Shown here: positions 26,936 to 35,582 of the stretch, piece by piece
How the letters are laid out: each line of letters opens with the position of its first letter
Numbering within the stretch: position 1 is the first letter of the stretch
DNA from: Streptomyces asoensis
Lineage (GTDB): Bacteria > Actinomycetota > Actinomycetes > Streptomycetales > Streptomycetaceae
Length of the DNA stretch: 64,000 nucleotides
Assembly (NCBI RefSeq): GCF_013085465.1
Contig: NZ_CP049838.1
Span: 7,192,001-7,256,000 of the forward strand
Direction of reading: 5' to 3'
Made by a program: the position numbers and the translations under genes
Notes under the pieces: model-generated
Databases searched by the model: none
What the model was told of the DNA's origin: nothing
The model's input: the letters and a program-made list of their open reading frames with translations, nothing else

Positions 26936-28636
26936 ATGGCGAACGCACCGGTCCAGCGCATGTCCCAGTTGATGGCGAAGACGCTGCGCGACGACCCTGC
27001 GGATGCCGAGGTCCTGAGCCACAAGCTCCTCGTCCGCGCCGGCTACGTCCGCCGCACCGCCGCCGGCATCTGGTCCTGGCTGCCGCTCGGCAAGAAGGTC
27101 CTCTCCAACGTGGAGCGCATCGTCCGCGAGGAGATGGACGCGATCGGCGCCCAGGAGGTGCTGCTCCCCGCCATCCTGCCCCGGGAGCCGTACGAGGCGA
27201 CCGGCCGCTGGGACGAGTACGGCCCGGAGCTGTTCCGCCTCAAGGACCGCAAGGGCGGCGACTACCTCCTCGGCCCCACCCACGAGGAGATCTTCACGCT
27301 GATCGTGAAGGACCAGGCGTCCTCCTACAAGGACCTGCCGGTCATCCTCTACCAGATCCAGAACAAGTACCGGGACGAGGCCCGCCCCCGGGCCGGCGTC
27401 CTGCGCGGCCGCGAGTTCCTCATGAAGGACTCCTACTCCTTCGACACCGAGGACGAGGGTCTCGCGCAGTCCTACGCCCTGCACCGCCAGGCGTACCAGA
27501 AGGTGTTCGAGCGCCTCGGCCTGGACTACCGCATCTGCGCGGCGACCGCGGGCGCGATGGGCGGCTCCAAGTCGGAGGAGTTCCTCGCCCCGGCCGGCGC
27601 CGGCGAGGACACCTTCGCCGACTGCCCGAACTGCGACTTCGCGGCCAACACCGAGGCGATCACGTACGAGTTGAAGCCCGTGGGCGCCGACGGCGTGGCC
27701 GCTCTCGAAGAGATCCCGACCCCGGACACCCCCACCATCGAGACCCTCGCCGCCCACCTGGGCGTCCCGGCCTCGGCCACCCTGAAGAACCTCCTGGTGA
27801 AGGTCGACGGCGAGATCGTCGCCGTCGGCGTCCCCGGTGACCGCGAGGTCGACCTGGGCAAGGTCGAGGCGCACTTCGCCCCGGCGGCCGTCGAACTGGT
27901 CACCGCCGAGGACTTCGTGGGCCGCCCGGACCTGGTCCGTGGCTACGTCGGCCCGCAGGGTCTGGACAAGGTGAAGTACATCGCCGACCCGCGCGTGGCC
28001 CCGGGCACCGCCTGGATCACCGGCGCCAACAAGGAGGGCCTGCACGCGAAGAACGTCGTCGCGGGCCGGGACTTCGAGGTCGGCGAGTACGTCGACGTCG
28101 TGGTCGTCCAGGAAGGCGACCCCTGCCCGAAGTGCGGCACCGGCCTCAAGCTGGACCGCGCCATCGAGATCGGCCACATCTTCCAGCTGGGCCGCAAGTA
28201 CGCCGACGCCCTCAAGCTCGACGTGCTCGGCCAGAACGGCAAGCCGGTTCGCGTGACCATGGGCTCGTACGGCATCGGTGTCTCCCGCGCGGTCGCCGCC
28301 CTCGCCGAGCAGAGCGCCGACGAGAAGGGCCTGTGCTGGCCCGCCGAGGTCGCCCCGGCCGACGTACACGTCGTCGCGGCGGGCAAGGCCCTCCAGACCG
28401 AGCTGGCGCTCGACGTCTCCGAGAAGCTGCGCGCGGCCGGTCTGCGCGTCCTGGTCGACGACCGGGCCGGCGTCTCCCCGGGCGTGAAGTTCACCGACTC
28501 CGAGCTGATGGGCGTGCCGAAGATCCTGGTGGCGGGCCGTCGCTCGGCCGAGGGCGTCCTGGAGCTGAAGGACCGCAGGACCGGCGAGCGCGAGGAGCTC
28601 ACGGTCGACGAGGCGATCGCCCGGCTGACGGCGTGA
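26936..28636 (+). CDS. proS: Prolyl-tRNA synthetase (bacterial type, with editing domain)
   Basis: 566 aa. Class II motif 1 is in [24 protein letters not shown], motif 2 in [26 protein letters not shown], and motif 3 near [20 protein letters not shown]. The insertion domain that hydrolyses misacylated Ala-tRNA is present between motifs 2 and 3 (about residues 225-390). The C-terminal anticodon-binding domain begins near [16 protein letters not shown]. Start ATG 26936 follows AGGAG by 10 bases. The enzyme charges tRNA-Pro. Confidence 0.97.
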   Translation: MANAPVQRMSQLMAKTLRDDPADAEVLSHKLLVRAGYVRRTAAGIWSWLPLGKKVLSNVERIVREEMDAIGAQEVLLPAILPREPYEATGRWDEYGPELFRLKDRKGGDYLLGPTHEEIFTLIVKDQASSYKDLPVILYQIQNKYRDEARPRAGVLRGREFLMKDSYSFDTEDEGLAQSYALHRQAYQKVFERLGLDYRICAATAGAMGGSKSEEFLAPAGAGEDTFADCPNCDFAANTEAITYELKPVGADGVAALEEIPTPDTPTIETLAAHLGVPASATLKNLLVKVDGEIVAVGVPGDREVDLGKVEAHFAPAAVELVTAEDFVGRPDLVRGYVGPQGLDKVKYIADPRVAPGTAWITGANKEGLHAKNVVAGRDFEVGEYVDVVVVQEGDPCPKCGTGLKLDRAIEIGHIFQLGRKYADALKLDVLGQNGKPVRVTMGSYGIGVSRAVAALAEQSADEKGLCWPAEVAPADVHVVAAGKALQTELALDVSEKLRAAGLRVLVDDRAGVSPGVKFTDSELMGVPKILVAGRRSAEGVLELKDRRTGEREELTVDEAIARLTA

Positions 28637-28751
28637 TTTAAAGCAACGTCTCAGAGAGTTCTGTCGGGGCGTATGGCTGCCTCACAGACTTCTCTCAGGC
28701 CGTTCCCCGACCGTAGGACGTGACAGAACGTCACTGCGGAGGGGAACGGTC

Positions 28752-29228
28752 ATGGCGACCAGGGAAGAGGAACGGGGGGCCGCGGCAGCGGTCCGCAGAG
28801 GTGCGCGGCGTACGGCCGCCCTGGCCGCGGCGGTCACGCTCGCGGCGGCGGCCGGGGTGTTCGCCCTGGTCGGCACCATGCAGGCCGACGCCGAGACGAC
28901 GGCGAGCAGCACGACCAGCAACTCCAGCTCCAGCTCCGGTTCCAGCTCGAGCTCCTCGGACACCAGCTCCACAGACACGAGCTCCACAGACACGAGCTCC
29001 ACAGACACGAGCTCCACAGACACGAGCTCCACAGACACGAGCTCCACAGACACGAGCTCCACGGACACCGGCACTACCGGCAGCAGCAGCACCGACAGTG
29101 GTACGGACTCCTCGTCGAGCAGCTCGTCGAGCGGCTCGTCGTCCTCCGACAGCAGCAGCTCCTCCTCGGACAGCGGTCTCACCTCCTCCTCCGGTGGCTC
29201 CACCGACTCCACCTCGGGAGCGTCGTGA
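28752..29228 (+). CDS. Ser/Thr-rich anchored protein, candidate flavinylation acceptor
   Basis: 158 aa, start ATG after GGAGGGGAACGGTC. A basic N-terminus (RRGARRT) and one hydrophobic helix (about 23-43, AALAAAVTLAAAAGVFALVG) should anchor it with the rest outside. Most of the remaining 110 residues are Ser, Thr, Asp and Gly, including seven DTSST repeats. The chain ends DSTSGAS, which fits the D-x-x-[ST]-G-A-[ST] motif that ApbE flavinylates. The stop overlaps the ApbE start (TGATG). In related operons a folded FMN-binding domain fills this place; here there is none. It may be a bare FMN-carrying tether passing electrons through the envelope. That role is inferred. Confidence 0.8.
   Translation: MATREEERGAAAAVRRGARRTAALAAAVTLAAAAGVFALVGTMQADAETTASSTTSNSSSSSGSSSSSSDTSSTDTSSTDTSSTDTSSTDTSSTDTSSTDTSSTDTGTTGSSSTDSGTDSSSSSSSSGSSSSDSSSSSSDSGLTSSSGGSTDSTSGAS
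28959..29063 (+). repeat. Seven tandem 15-bp repeats coding DTSST
   Basis: The unit GACACGAGCTCCACA is repeated seven times from 28959 to 29063. Five central copies are identical; the first has CCAG for CGAG and the last ends in G. This level of identity at the DNA level suggests recent slippage expansion or contraction, so length probably varies between strains. Confidence 0.95.
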
Positions 29229-30202
29229 TGAGCGCCTCCCTCGAGACCCGCACCACGGCCGCCGCGGAGTGGCGGGCCCTCGGCACCACGGTCCGCCTGG
29301 TCGTCACCGACCCGGCCCTGCTGGAGTCGTGCAACCTGCTCCTCGCCCGGCACCTCGCCGAGGTCGACGCGGCGTGCAGCCGCTTCCGCGCGGATTCCGA
29401 ACTGGCCGCCCTCGACGGCACCGCCGGCCGCCCGGTCCGGGTCAGTCCGCTGCTCGCCGAGGCCCTCGACGTGGCCCTGCGCGCGGCCGAGGCGACCGAC
29501 GGGACGGTCGACCCCACCGTCGGCTCCGCGATGGACGCCCTCGGCTACGACCGCGACTTCACCCTCGTCCGCGAGGACGACCGCCCGGTCCGGCTCACGG
29601 TCCGGCGCACCCCCGGCTGGCGCACCGTGCGCCTGGACCGGGCGACCGGCACGGTGGCCGTCCCCGAGGGCATCCGCCTCGACCTGGGCGCCACCGCCAA
29701 GGCGTGGGCCGCCGACCGGGCCGCGGGGACGCTGGCCGCGGCGGCCGGCTGCGGAGTCCTGGTGAGTCTGGGCGGCGACACGGCCGTCGCGGGGGAGCCG
29801 CCGGCTGGCGGCTGGCAGATCCGGGTCCAGGACGTCACGGGATCCGTCGACGAAACCCCCGCCGAGGGCCCCTACGACTCCGTGGGCCTGCGCGGTGGAG
29901 GCCTGGCCACCTCGGGCACGACCGCCCGGCGCTGGCGGCGCGGCGGTCACGATCTGCACCACATCGTCGACCCGCGTACCGGCCTGCCGGTCCGTTCGCC
30001 CTGGCGCACGGTCTCCGTCGCCGCCGCGACCTGCGCCGACGCCAACGCGGCGAGCACGGCGGCCCTGGTGAAGGGCGCGGGCGCGGAGCGGTGGCTGCAA
30101 CGGCGGCGGCTGCCGGCGCGTCTGGTGGCCCAGAACGGCACCGTCGTCACCACGCCGGGCTGGCCCACCCAGGTCGCTCTGGAGCGGGAGCCGGCCGCGT
30201 GA
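29228..30202 (+). CDS. apbE: FAD:protein FMN transferase (ApbE family)
   Basis: 324 aa from ATG 29228 in a TGATG overlap; a GTG one codon earlier is possible. Family blocks are EVDAACSRFRADSELAAL, TVDPTVGSAMDALGYDRDF, RLDLGATAKAWAADRAA (FAD and Mg site), VSLGGDTAV and HHIVDPRTGLPVRSPWRTVSV. The enzyme moves FMN from FAD onto a Ser/Thr of a target protein. No signal peptide or lipobox is visible, although the likely target next door faces outward; a missed upstream start or Tat-independent export is not evident. It belongs to a run of overlapping redox genes. Confidence 0.92.
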   Translation: MSASLETRTTAAAEWRALGTTVRLVVTDPALLESCNLLLARHLAEVDAACSRFRADSELAALDGTAGRPVRVSPLLAEALDVALRAAEATDGTVDPTVGSAMDALGYDRDFTLVREDDRPVRLTVRRTPGWRTVRLDRATGTVAVPEGIRLDLGATAKAWAADRAAGTLAAAAGCGVLVSLGGDTAVAGEPPAGGWQIRVQDVTGSVDETPAEGPYDSVGLRGGGLATSGTTARRWRRGGHDLHHIVDPRTGLPVRSPWRTVSVAAATCADANAASTAALVKGAGAERWLQRRRLPARLVAQNGTVVTTPGWPTQVALEREPAA

Positions 30203-30780
30203 CCTCCGAGACCCTCTGGTACGCCAACCGTGCCACCGGCGCCGTCTGCCTCGTCCTCTTCACGGTCGTCGTCCTGCTCGGCGTCGCGGTCCGCTCGAGA
30301 ACCCGGCTTCCGGGGCTCCCCCGTTTCGGCACGATGAGCCTGCACCGCACGCTCGCCCTCTCCGCGACCGCTTTCCTGGCCCTGCACATCACCGCCGCGG
30401 TCGTGGACGGCTACGTCGACATCACCGTCGTGGACGTCCTCGTCCCCTTCGTCGGCGACTACCAGCCCCTCTGGCTCGGCCTCGGCACGGTCGCCCTGGA
30501 CCTGATGCTCGCCGTCCTGGTCACCAGCCTGCTGCGGGAACGCCTCGGCCACCGCGCCTGGCGGACCGTCCACCGGCTGGCGTACGCCTCCTGGCCGGTC
30601 GCGCTCGTCCACGGCATCGGCATCGGCACGGACACCGGCGCCGACTGGATGACCTGGCTGACCGTCGCCTGCGTGGCCACGGCGGTCGCCGCCTTCGCCG
30701 CCCGCCTCGCACACGCCGTCCGCGCCGGCCGCCGCACCCCCGCGGCCCTCCTGCGCACCGCCGAAGGAGCCCGACCGTGA
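30199..30780 (+). CDS. Ferric reductase-like transmembrane haem protein
   Basis: 193 aa from a GTG overlapping the ApbE stop. About five membrane helices are expected. Two pairs of His (MSLHRTLALSATAFLALHITA and VHRLAYASWPVALVHGIGIG) are spaced 13 apart across two helices, the pattern of b-type haem ligation in the ferric reductase/NOX/MsrQ superfamily. It could move electrons through the membrane between the NuoF-like or ferredoxin proteins and an external flavin. The next gene starts in a GTGA overlap. Confidence 0.87.
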   Translation: MTSETLWYANRATGAVCLVLFTVVVLLGVAVRSRTRLPGLPRFGTMSLHRTLALSATAFLALHITAAVVDGYVDITVVDVLVPFVGDYQPLWLGLGTVALDLMLAVLVTSLLRERLGHRAWRTVHRLAYASWPVALVHGIGIGTDTGADWMTWLTVACVATAVAAFAARLAHAVRAGRRTPAALLRTAEGARP

Positions 30781-31994
30781 CCGCCACCTTCCCGGACCTC
30801 CACATGCCCCCACGTCTCCTCGCCCCCGGCGCCACCCCGGCCGACCTCGCCACCCACCACCAGCGCTACGGCCCGCTGTCCCACGACGACCCCGAGAGCC
30901 TGCTCCGCACGGTCGCCGAGTCCGGCCTCACCGGGCGCGGCGGGGCCGGCTTCCCGACGTACCGCAAGCTCGTCTCCGTCGCGGAGGCCGGCCGGCGAAC
31001 CGGCCGCGCTCCCGTCGTCGTGGCCAACGGCGCCGAGGGCGAACCGGCCAGCCGCAAGGACAAGGCCCTGCTGCGCCTGTCACCCCATCTCGTCCTGGAC
31101 GGGCTCCAGTTGGCGGCCCGCACGGTCGGCGCGGGGGAGGCGTACCTCGCCGTGGAGGACGGCGCGACCTGGCTGGAATCCGCCCTTGCCCAGCGCACCG
31201 CGGACCCGCTGCCGGTGAAGGTCGTCCGCCTGCCCAAGTCGTTCCTCTCCGGCCAGGCCGCGGCCCTCGCCCGGTACGTCTCCGGCGGCGTGGCCCTGCC
31301 CACCCATCAGCGCCCGCCGGTCCGCGAGCGCGGAGTGCACCGGGCCCCGACCCTCGTCCAGAACGTCGAGACCCTGGCCCACCTCGCCCTGGTCGCCCGC
31401 TACGGCGCCGACTGGTACCGCACGGCCGGTACCCCGACCCAGCCCGGCAGCGTGCTGTGCACGGTCCATGTGCCGGGCCGCGAGCCCCGGGTGGTGGAGG
31501 CGCCCTACGGCCTGCCCCTGGGTCGGCTGTTGCCGCTGGAAGGCGCCCAGGCGGTGCTGGTCGGCGGCTACCACGGCACCTGGATCCCCGCCCCGGAGGC
31601 GGGTCAACTGACCCTGGACAGCGGTTACCTGGGCGCGGGCGTGCTCGCCGCGCTGCCCGGCGACCGCTGCGGCCTCGCCGAGACCGCGCGCGTCCTGCGC
31701 TATCTCGCCCTCCAGTCGGCCGGCCAGTGCGGTCCCTGCCTCAACGGCCTGCCCCGCATCGCCACCGCCTTCCGCACCCTCGCCGCTCCCGGCCCCCAGG
31801 GCACCGTCCGCGCCGATCTGGCCCGCTGGTCGGGCCTCGTAGAGGGCCGGGGCGCCTGCCACCACCCCGACGGCACCGTCCGCCTGGTCCGCAGCGCCCT
31901 GACCACCTTCGCCGCCGAGGTCGACGCACACGCCCGGGGCCACTGCACCGCGACCGACCACTCGCCCCTGCTGCCCGTCCCCGAGGAGGGCTGA
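30777..31994 (+). CDS. NuoF-like NADH:FMN oxidoreductase subunit
   Basis: 405 aa from GTG 30777. The flavin/NADH region shows GLTGRGGAGFPTYRKL and VVANGAEGEPASRKDKALL, equivalent to the NuoF GRGGAGFP and NADEGEP blocks. An SLBB-like region (PYGLPLGRLLPLEG) follows, then the [4Fe-4S] motif SAGQCGPC with a later Cys in GACHHPDG. It resembles NuoF/HydB/RnfC-type entry subunits but stands apart from a complex I operon. It would oxidise NAD(P)H and pass electrons to the ferredoxin or the membrane haem protein. The fourth cluster Cys is not obvious. Confidence 0.87.
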   Translation: MTATFPDLHMPPRLLAPGATPADLATHHQRYGPLSHDDPESLLRTVAESGLTGRGGAGFPTYRKLVSVAEAGRRTGRAPVVVANGAEGEPASRKDKALLRLSPHLVLDGLQLAARTVGAGEAYLAVEDGATWLESALAQRTADPLPVKVVRLPKSFLSGQAAALARYVSGGVALPTHQRPPVRERGVHRAPTLVQNVETLAHLALVARYGADWYRTAGTPTQPGSVLCTVHVPGREPRVVEAPYGLPLGRLLPLEGAQAVLVGGYHGTWIPAPEAGQLTLDSGYLGAGVLAALPGDRCGLAETARVLRYLALQSAGQCGPCLNGLPRIATAFRTLAAPGPQGTVRADLARWSGLVEGRGACHHPDGTVRLVRSALTTFAAEVDAHARGHCTATDHSPLLPVPEEG

Positions 31995-31997
31995 CCC

Positions 31998-32213
31998 ATG
32001 AGCACGGACCAGCACATCGACATCGACTGGACCGCCTGCCAGGGCCACGGCCTCTGCGCGGAACTCCTACCGGAACACATCACGCTGGACGAGTGGGGCT
32101 ACCCGTTGGTGGACCGCACTCCCGTCCCGGCGCGCACGGTGAAACGAGCCCGCAGAGCGGCGGCCGACTGCCCCGTGCTGGCCCTGAGAATGACGGCCGG
32201 CGCAACCCCCTGA
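31998..32213 (+). CDS. Small ferredoxin (probably 3Fe-4S)
   Basis: 71 aa. Cys residues are in WTACQGHGLCAELLPEH and ADCPVLALRM; the C-x5-C ... C-P pattern with a non-Cys at the second position fits the 3Fe-4S ferredoxins common in Streptomyces. It starts three bases after the NuoF-like gene and closes the redox operon, so it is likely its electron carrier. P450-linked ferredoxins look alike, but no P450 is nearby. Confidence 0.9.
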   Translation: MSTDQHIDIDWTACQGHGLCAELLPEHITLDEWGYPLVDRTPVPARTVKRARRAAADCPVLALRMTAGATP

Positions 32214-32256
32214 AGTGCGGATCCCCATCGGGAAATGAACGACGGCGTGCCCCTGC

Positions 32257-32262
32257 TAGGGT
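32257..32262 (+). promoter_or_regulatory. Likely -10 element of a leaderless VOC gene
   Basis: TAGGGT sits 6 bp before the ATG at 32269, with no ribosome site between, so the transcript probably starts at the initiation codon. A -35 is not clear. Confidence 0.5.
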
Positions 32263-32268
32263 GCGCCG

Positions 32269-32703
32269 ATGTCCTCGATCAAGCAGTTCCAAGTCACCTT
32301 CGACTGCGCAGAACCCGAGCGCGTCGCTCGCTTCTGGTGCGAGGTGTTGGGGTACGTCGTACCGGCGCCGCCGGAGGGGTTTGCCACGTGGGACGATTTC
32401 GATCGCTCGCTGCCGCCTGAGCGGCAGGGCGCGTCGTTCGCCTGCGGTGATCCGTCAGGCGTGGGCCCGCGGCTGTACTTCCAGCGCGTCCCCGAAGGCA
32501 AGGTCGTCAAGAATCGGGTGCATCTCGACGTGCGAGTCGGTACCGGGCTCGTGGGTGAACAGCGCCTGGCCACGCTCGAGGCCGAGTGCACACGACTGGT
32601 CGCGCTCGGCGCGACACGCGTGCACGTGCTGCTTGCCGACGACCACAACGAGTCGTGCATCCTGATGCGGGACATCGAGGGCAACGAGTTCTGTCTCGAC
32701 TGA
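32269..32703 (+). CDS. VOC-superfamily (glyoxalase-like) protein
   Basis: 144 aa. The start IKQFQVTFDCAEPERVARFW and the end LADDHNESCILMRDIEGNEFCLD are the paired beta-alpha-beta modules of the VOC fold, as in Glyoxalase_6-type proteins. Possible metal residues are the N-terminal-module positions near F9-D12 and the terminal E of GNEFCLD. Function cannot be read; members range from dioxygenases to drug-binding proteins. It lies alone between the redox operon and the opposite-strand pseudokinase, with a leaderless-type promoter. Confidence 0.85.
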   Translation: MSSIKQFQVTFDCAEPERVARFWCEVLGYVVPAPPEGFATWDDFDRSLPPERQGASFACGDPSGVGPRLYFQRVPEGKVVKNRVHLDVRVGTGLVGEQRLATLEAECTRLVALGATRVHVLLADDHNESCILMRDIEGNEFCLD

Positions 32704-32769
32704 GCGTCGCGTCCTCCGAGACGGCGAGGCTGCGAAGTCGGGCGATGCGGAGCATCGCGGTGTGACCCC

Positions 32770-33669
32770 TCAGAGCCACCCGGCGAACTCCAGCAACAAC
32801 TCGGCATCCCGGGGTCGTCCCACCCGAAGCGCCCGCAGACCCGACTCCACCGCCCGGAACAGCGTCCAGCCGCGCAGCCGCTCCTGGTCCAGCTCCAGCG
32901 ACTCCGCGAGCCGCTTCACCCGGCGCCGGGTCGTCGCCGCCCCGGACGGCGAGGCGATCAGGTCCTCCACCCGGTCGCGGACCAGCCGGGCCAGGTCGAA
33001 GGCGCACTCGCCGACCACCGGATCCGGCCCCACCGCCAGCCACGGCACCCGCTCGCCCGCCAGCACCTTGCTCTGCCGGAACGTGCCGTGCAGCAGCCGG
33101 TGTTCGGGCGGTTCCGCCAGCAGCTCCGTACGGGCGGCGAGCGCCGCGTCCACCAAGGCGGCCACCTCGGGCTCGGCCTCGGCGCTCGCCCGCATCGCCT
33201 GCGCCTGCCGCCCGGTCCGGTCGGCCACGGACTCGAAGGAGTGGCCGGCCGGTGGCTCCACCCACAGCCGCCGCAACGTCCCCGCCGCCTCCAGCAGGGC
33301 CTTCGCCTCCGCCAGCGACCGCACCGACACATCGGGATGCAGCCGCTCGAGCAGCAGTGCCCCCGCAGTCTGCGGCCCTTCCAGCAGCTGGACGGCGCCC
33401 AGGCCGTCCCAGTGCGCCAGCGCGGCCCGCTCCGCCTCCGGCCGGAACCGGGGTGGGGCCAGCTTCAGCACGGCCGGTGTCCCGTCCGCGCGCCGCACGA
33501 GCACGACCAGGCTGGTCCGGCCGCCCGGTACCTGCACCCGATCGACCGTCAACTCGCGTAGAGCGACGGCCTGTCGGGCCGCCTCCGGCAGCTTCTCCAA
33601 CCAGCCGTCACCGTCCGGTGCCGTCTCACCGAGCGCCCTGACCAGACGCTGCGGCGGTTCGAAAGCCAT
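32770..33669 (-). CDS. APH-fold protein with lost catalytic residues (pseudokinase)
   Basis: 299 aa. The fold is the aminoglycoside/hydroxyurea phosphotransferase type: an N-lobe with TSLVVLVRRADGTPAVLKLAPPRF, a helical linker, and the C-terminal VVGECAFDLARLVRDRVEDL. The catalytic loop usually reads HGDLHxxN; here it is HGTFRQSK (H194, G195, T196), so the base Asp and the metal Asn are absent. The following IDPKP block is VGPDP, losing the second metal Asp. It is therefore unlikely to phosphorylate anything and may bind a nucleotide or act as a scaffold. It is divergent from the VOC gene's direction and precedes, on the minus strand, no further gene. Confidence 0.8.
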   Translation of the reverse strand: MAFEPPQRLVRALGETAPDGDGWLEKLPEAARQAVALRELTVDRVQVPGGRTSLVVLVRRADGTPAVLKLAPPRFRPEAERAALAHWDGLGAVQLLEGPQTAGALLLERLHPDVSVRSLAEAKALLEAAGTLRRLWVEPPAGHSFESVADRTGRQAQAMRASAEAEPEVAALVDAALAARTELLAEPPEHRLLHGTFRQSKVLAGERVPWLAVGPDPVVGECAFDLARLVRDRVEDLIASPSGAATTRRRVKRLAESLELDQERLRGWTLFRAVESGLRALRVGRPRDAELLLEFAGWL

Positions 33670-33697
33670 GCGCGAGTCGTTCCCTTCCTGCTTCGGG

Positions 33698-34216
33698 TCA
33701 AGCCGCTGGTGTGCCCGAGGGCGCTGCCGCCGCCGGAGGCGTGGCCCCTGCCGGTGCGGACGCCGAGCCCGTGGCCGGATCCGTACCGGTCCGCTCGGCG
33801 AGACCTGGGAAGGCTACGCTCCCGCCGCGCCAGCGCACCGCACGGACCGCCGCTTCGCGCAGCGCGCCCGCGGCCTCCCGGCGTCGTGCGTCCCCGGCTG
33901 CCCGCACCAGGTCGGAGTACACCCCGGCCACGCGCTCCTCCAGCTCGGTCGCGAGCCGGACCGCCGCCGCGGAGTCCGGCACCGGGAACGGCAGCGCGTA
34001 CCCGGCACTCGCGGCGACCGGCTCGGCCCCCAGGTCGCGCACCTCGCGCACCAGCGCGTCCCGGCGCGCCCGGTGCGCGTCGTAGGCCGCCCGTGCCTCG
34101 GCGTTCCGGCCCTCTTGGATCCGTCCACCGACGACCCCGTACCCGTACACGGCGGCATGTTCGGCGGCCAGCGCCGCCTGGAGTGCCGTCAACTCCGCGC
34201 TCGTGGCCTCACTCAT
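33698..34216 (-). CDS. Ferritin-like domain protein (DUF4439 type)
   Basis: 172 aa. The start LTALQAALAAEHAAVYGYGVVG is a typical ferritin-like first helix with a conserved Glu-His pair, followed by ARAAYDAHRARRDALVREV, the second helix with paired His/Arg. A low-complexity Ala/Pro/Ser tail ends the chain. A four-helix bundle is expected; metal binding is possible but the full ligand set cannot be confirmed. The start overlaps the lipoprotein stop by four bases, so the two are co-translated. Confidence 0.82.
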   Translation of the reverse strand: MSEATSAELTALQAALAAEHAAVYGYGVVGGRIQEGRNAEARAAYDAHRARRDALVREVRDLGAEPVAASAGYALPFPVPDSAAAVRLATELEERVAGVYSDLVRAAGDARRREAAGALREAAVRAVRWRGGSVAFPGLAERTGTDPATGSASAPAGATPPAAAAPSGTPAA

Positions 34217-34797
34217 CGCGTCCCCTCCGTCAGCAGATAGGCGTGCGCCGCACCGGCCGCCGCCACCGAGGCCAGCAACCGGGCCAGTTCGCCCGGGACG
34301 TCCAGCAGTTCCGTGGCCCTGCGGTCGGCGAGCGCGCGCTCGGCGGCGGCCAGCGCGGCGAGCGCGTCCGTGTCGGTGATCGGCACGGCGGACGGCACGG
34401 CCGAGGGATCGGCCGGCGGAACCGAGGCGGAGTGCGTCGAGGAAGCCGTGGGGGAGACGGGGGAGCCGGTGGCGGACTTCGTGGCGGAGGGGGACTCCGT
34501 TGCGGCGCCTCCGAAGGCCTCCACGTGCCGTACGACCTCCGCCCGCAGCGGCCCCAGCCGCCCCGCCAGCGCCGGAAGGACGGCGAGCACGGCGTCGTAC
34601 CGTGCCACCAGCCCGCCGCTCTCCTGGGCCGCACGCGCGCGTGCCCGCTCGGTGGCCGACGGGCTGCCGCTCGCGCTCTCCTCGGACTCCTCCGTACCGG
34701 ACGAGCAGCCCACGAGCAGCGCGGCTCCCGCGGCCGACGCGAGCAGGGATCTTCTGCGCGGCCCCGAGGGGGTGCGCGAGGGGAGGGGCAAGGGCAC
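34213..34797 (-). CDS. Predicted lipoprotein, partner of the ferritin-like protein
   Basis: 194 aa. The N-terminus GPRRRSLLASAAGAALLVGC has an Arg-rich region and a lipobox ending in Cys (LVGC), so it is a probable lipoprotein, possibly Tat-routed. A Ser/Thr/Pro-rich linker (about 100-140) separates two helical segments (ARYDAVLAVLPALAGRLGPL and ALAALAAAERALADRRATEL). It is coupled to the ferritin-like gene (ATGA). Function unknown. The gene is divergent from rimP, 225 bp away. Confidence 0.8.
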   Translation of the reverse strand: MPLPLPSRTPSGPRRRSLLASAAGAALLVGCSSGTEESEESASGSPSATERARARAAQESGGLVARYDAVLAVLPALAGRLGPLRAEVVRHVEAFGGAATESPSATKSATGSPVSPTASSTHSASVPPADPSAVPSAVPITDTDALAALAAAERALADRRATELLDVPGELARLLASVAAAGAAHAYLLTEGTR

Positions 34798-35022
34798 GGC
34801 AGGCGTCCTCGGGGAACTCGTACGGAACTGGCGTCCTGGTGGGCGGCGGGCCCGTGATCACCGTACCCGCGCGGCCGCCCCGTACCACTCAGCGGCACCG
34901 CCCCGCGAGGGGCCGCCACCCTCCGTGCACAGGTGGACGGCAACACACCTTGCGACCGGATACCCTTTGACCAGACACGCGCCCCATCCCACAACAGCAC
35001 ACGCGGCCGAGGAGTCACCCGG

Positions 35023-35580
35023 ATGAGCACCACCCAGAGCGAGAGGCTGCGAGAGCTCCTGGAACCGCTCGTCGCCTCCCAGGGACTGGATCTCGAAGAG
35101 ATCACCGTGGACTCCGTCGGACGCAAGCGGGTGCTGAGCGTCGTCGTCGACTCCGACTCCGGAGCGAACCTGGACCAGATCGCCGATGTGAGCCGCGCGC
35201 TCTCGGCGAAGCTCGACGAGACGGACGCGATGGGCGAGGGCGAGTACACCCTCGAGGTCGGCACCCCCGGCGCGGAGCGCGCGCTCACCGAGCATCGCCA
35301 CTACGTACGCGCCGTCGACCGGCTGGTGCGGTTCCAGCTGACCGAGGGCGGCGAGCTGGTCGCCCGGATCCTGACGGTCGACGACGAGGGACTCGATCTC
35401 GAGGTCCCCGGCGTGAAGGGCCGCAAGGCCACCGCCCGCAGACTCTCCTACGGCGACATCGACAAGGCCCGCGTGCAGGTCGAGTTCAACCGCAAGGACA
35501 AGAGCGACCGGCACGCCGAGAACGAGAACGACCAGAACGAGAACGACGAGAACGAGAACGAGATGGAAGAGGAGGCGTAG
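35023..35580 (+). CDS. rimP: Ribosome maturation factor RimP
   Basis: 185 aa from ATG 35023 after GAGGAG. The N-terminal domain has [20 protein letters not shown] and [26 protein letters not shown]; the C-terminal SH3-like domain includes [18 protein letters not shown]. RimP assists 30S subunit assembly. The tail [19 protein letters not shown] is a low-complexity acidic Asn/Glu extension not needed for the fold. It heads the conserved nusA-infB operon; nusA begins two bases after the stop. Confidence 0.95.
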   Translation: MSTTQSERLRELLEPLVASQGLDLEEITVDSVGRKRVLSVVVDSDSGANLDQIADVSRALSAKLDETDAMGEGEYTLEVGTPGAERALTEHRHYVRAVDRLVRFQLTEGGELVARILTVDDEGLDLEVPGVKGRKATARRLSYGDIDKARVQVEFNRKDKSDRHAENENDQNENDENENEMEEEA

Positions 35581-35582
35581 CC

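Noticed and set aside
28959..29063. Regular 15-bp repeats considered as a CRISPR array
   Set aside because: The repeats are contiguous without spacers, lie inside a reading frame and code for DTSST.
32770..33669. APH-fold gene considered as an antibiotic resistance kinase
   Set aside because: The catalytic Asp and both metal ligands are missing, so phosphotransfer is unlikely.
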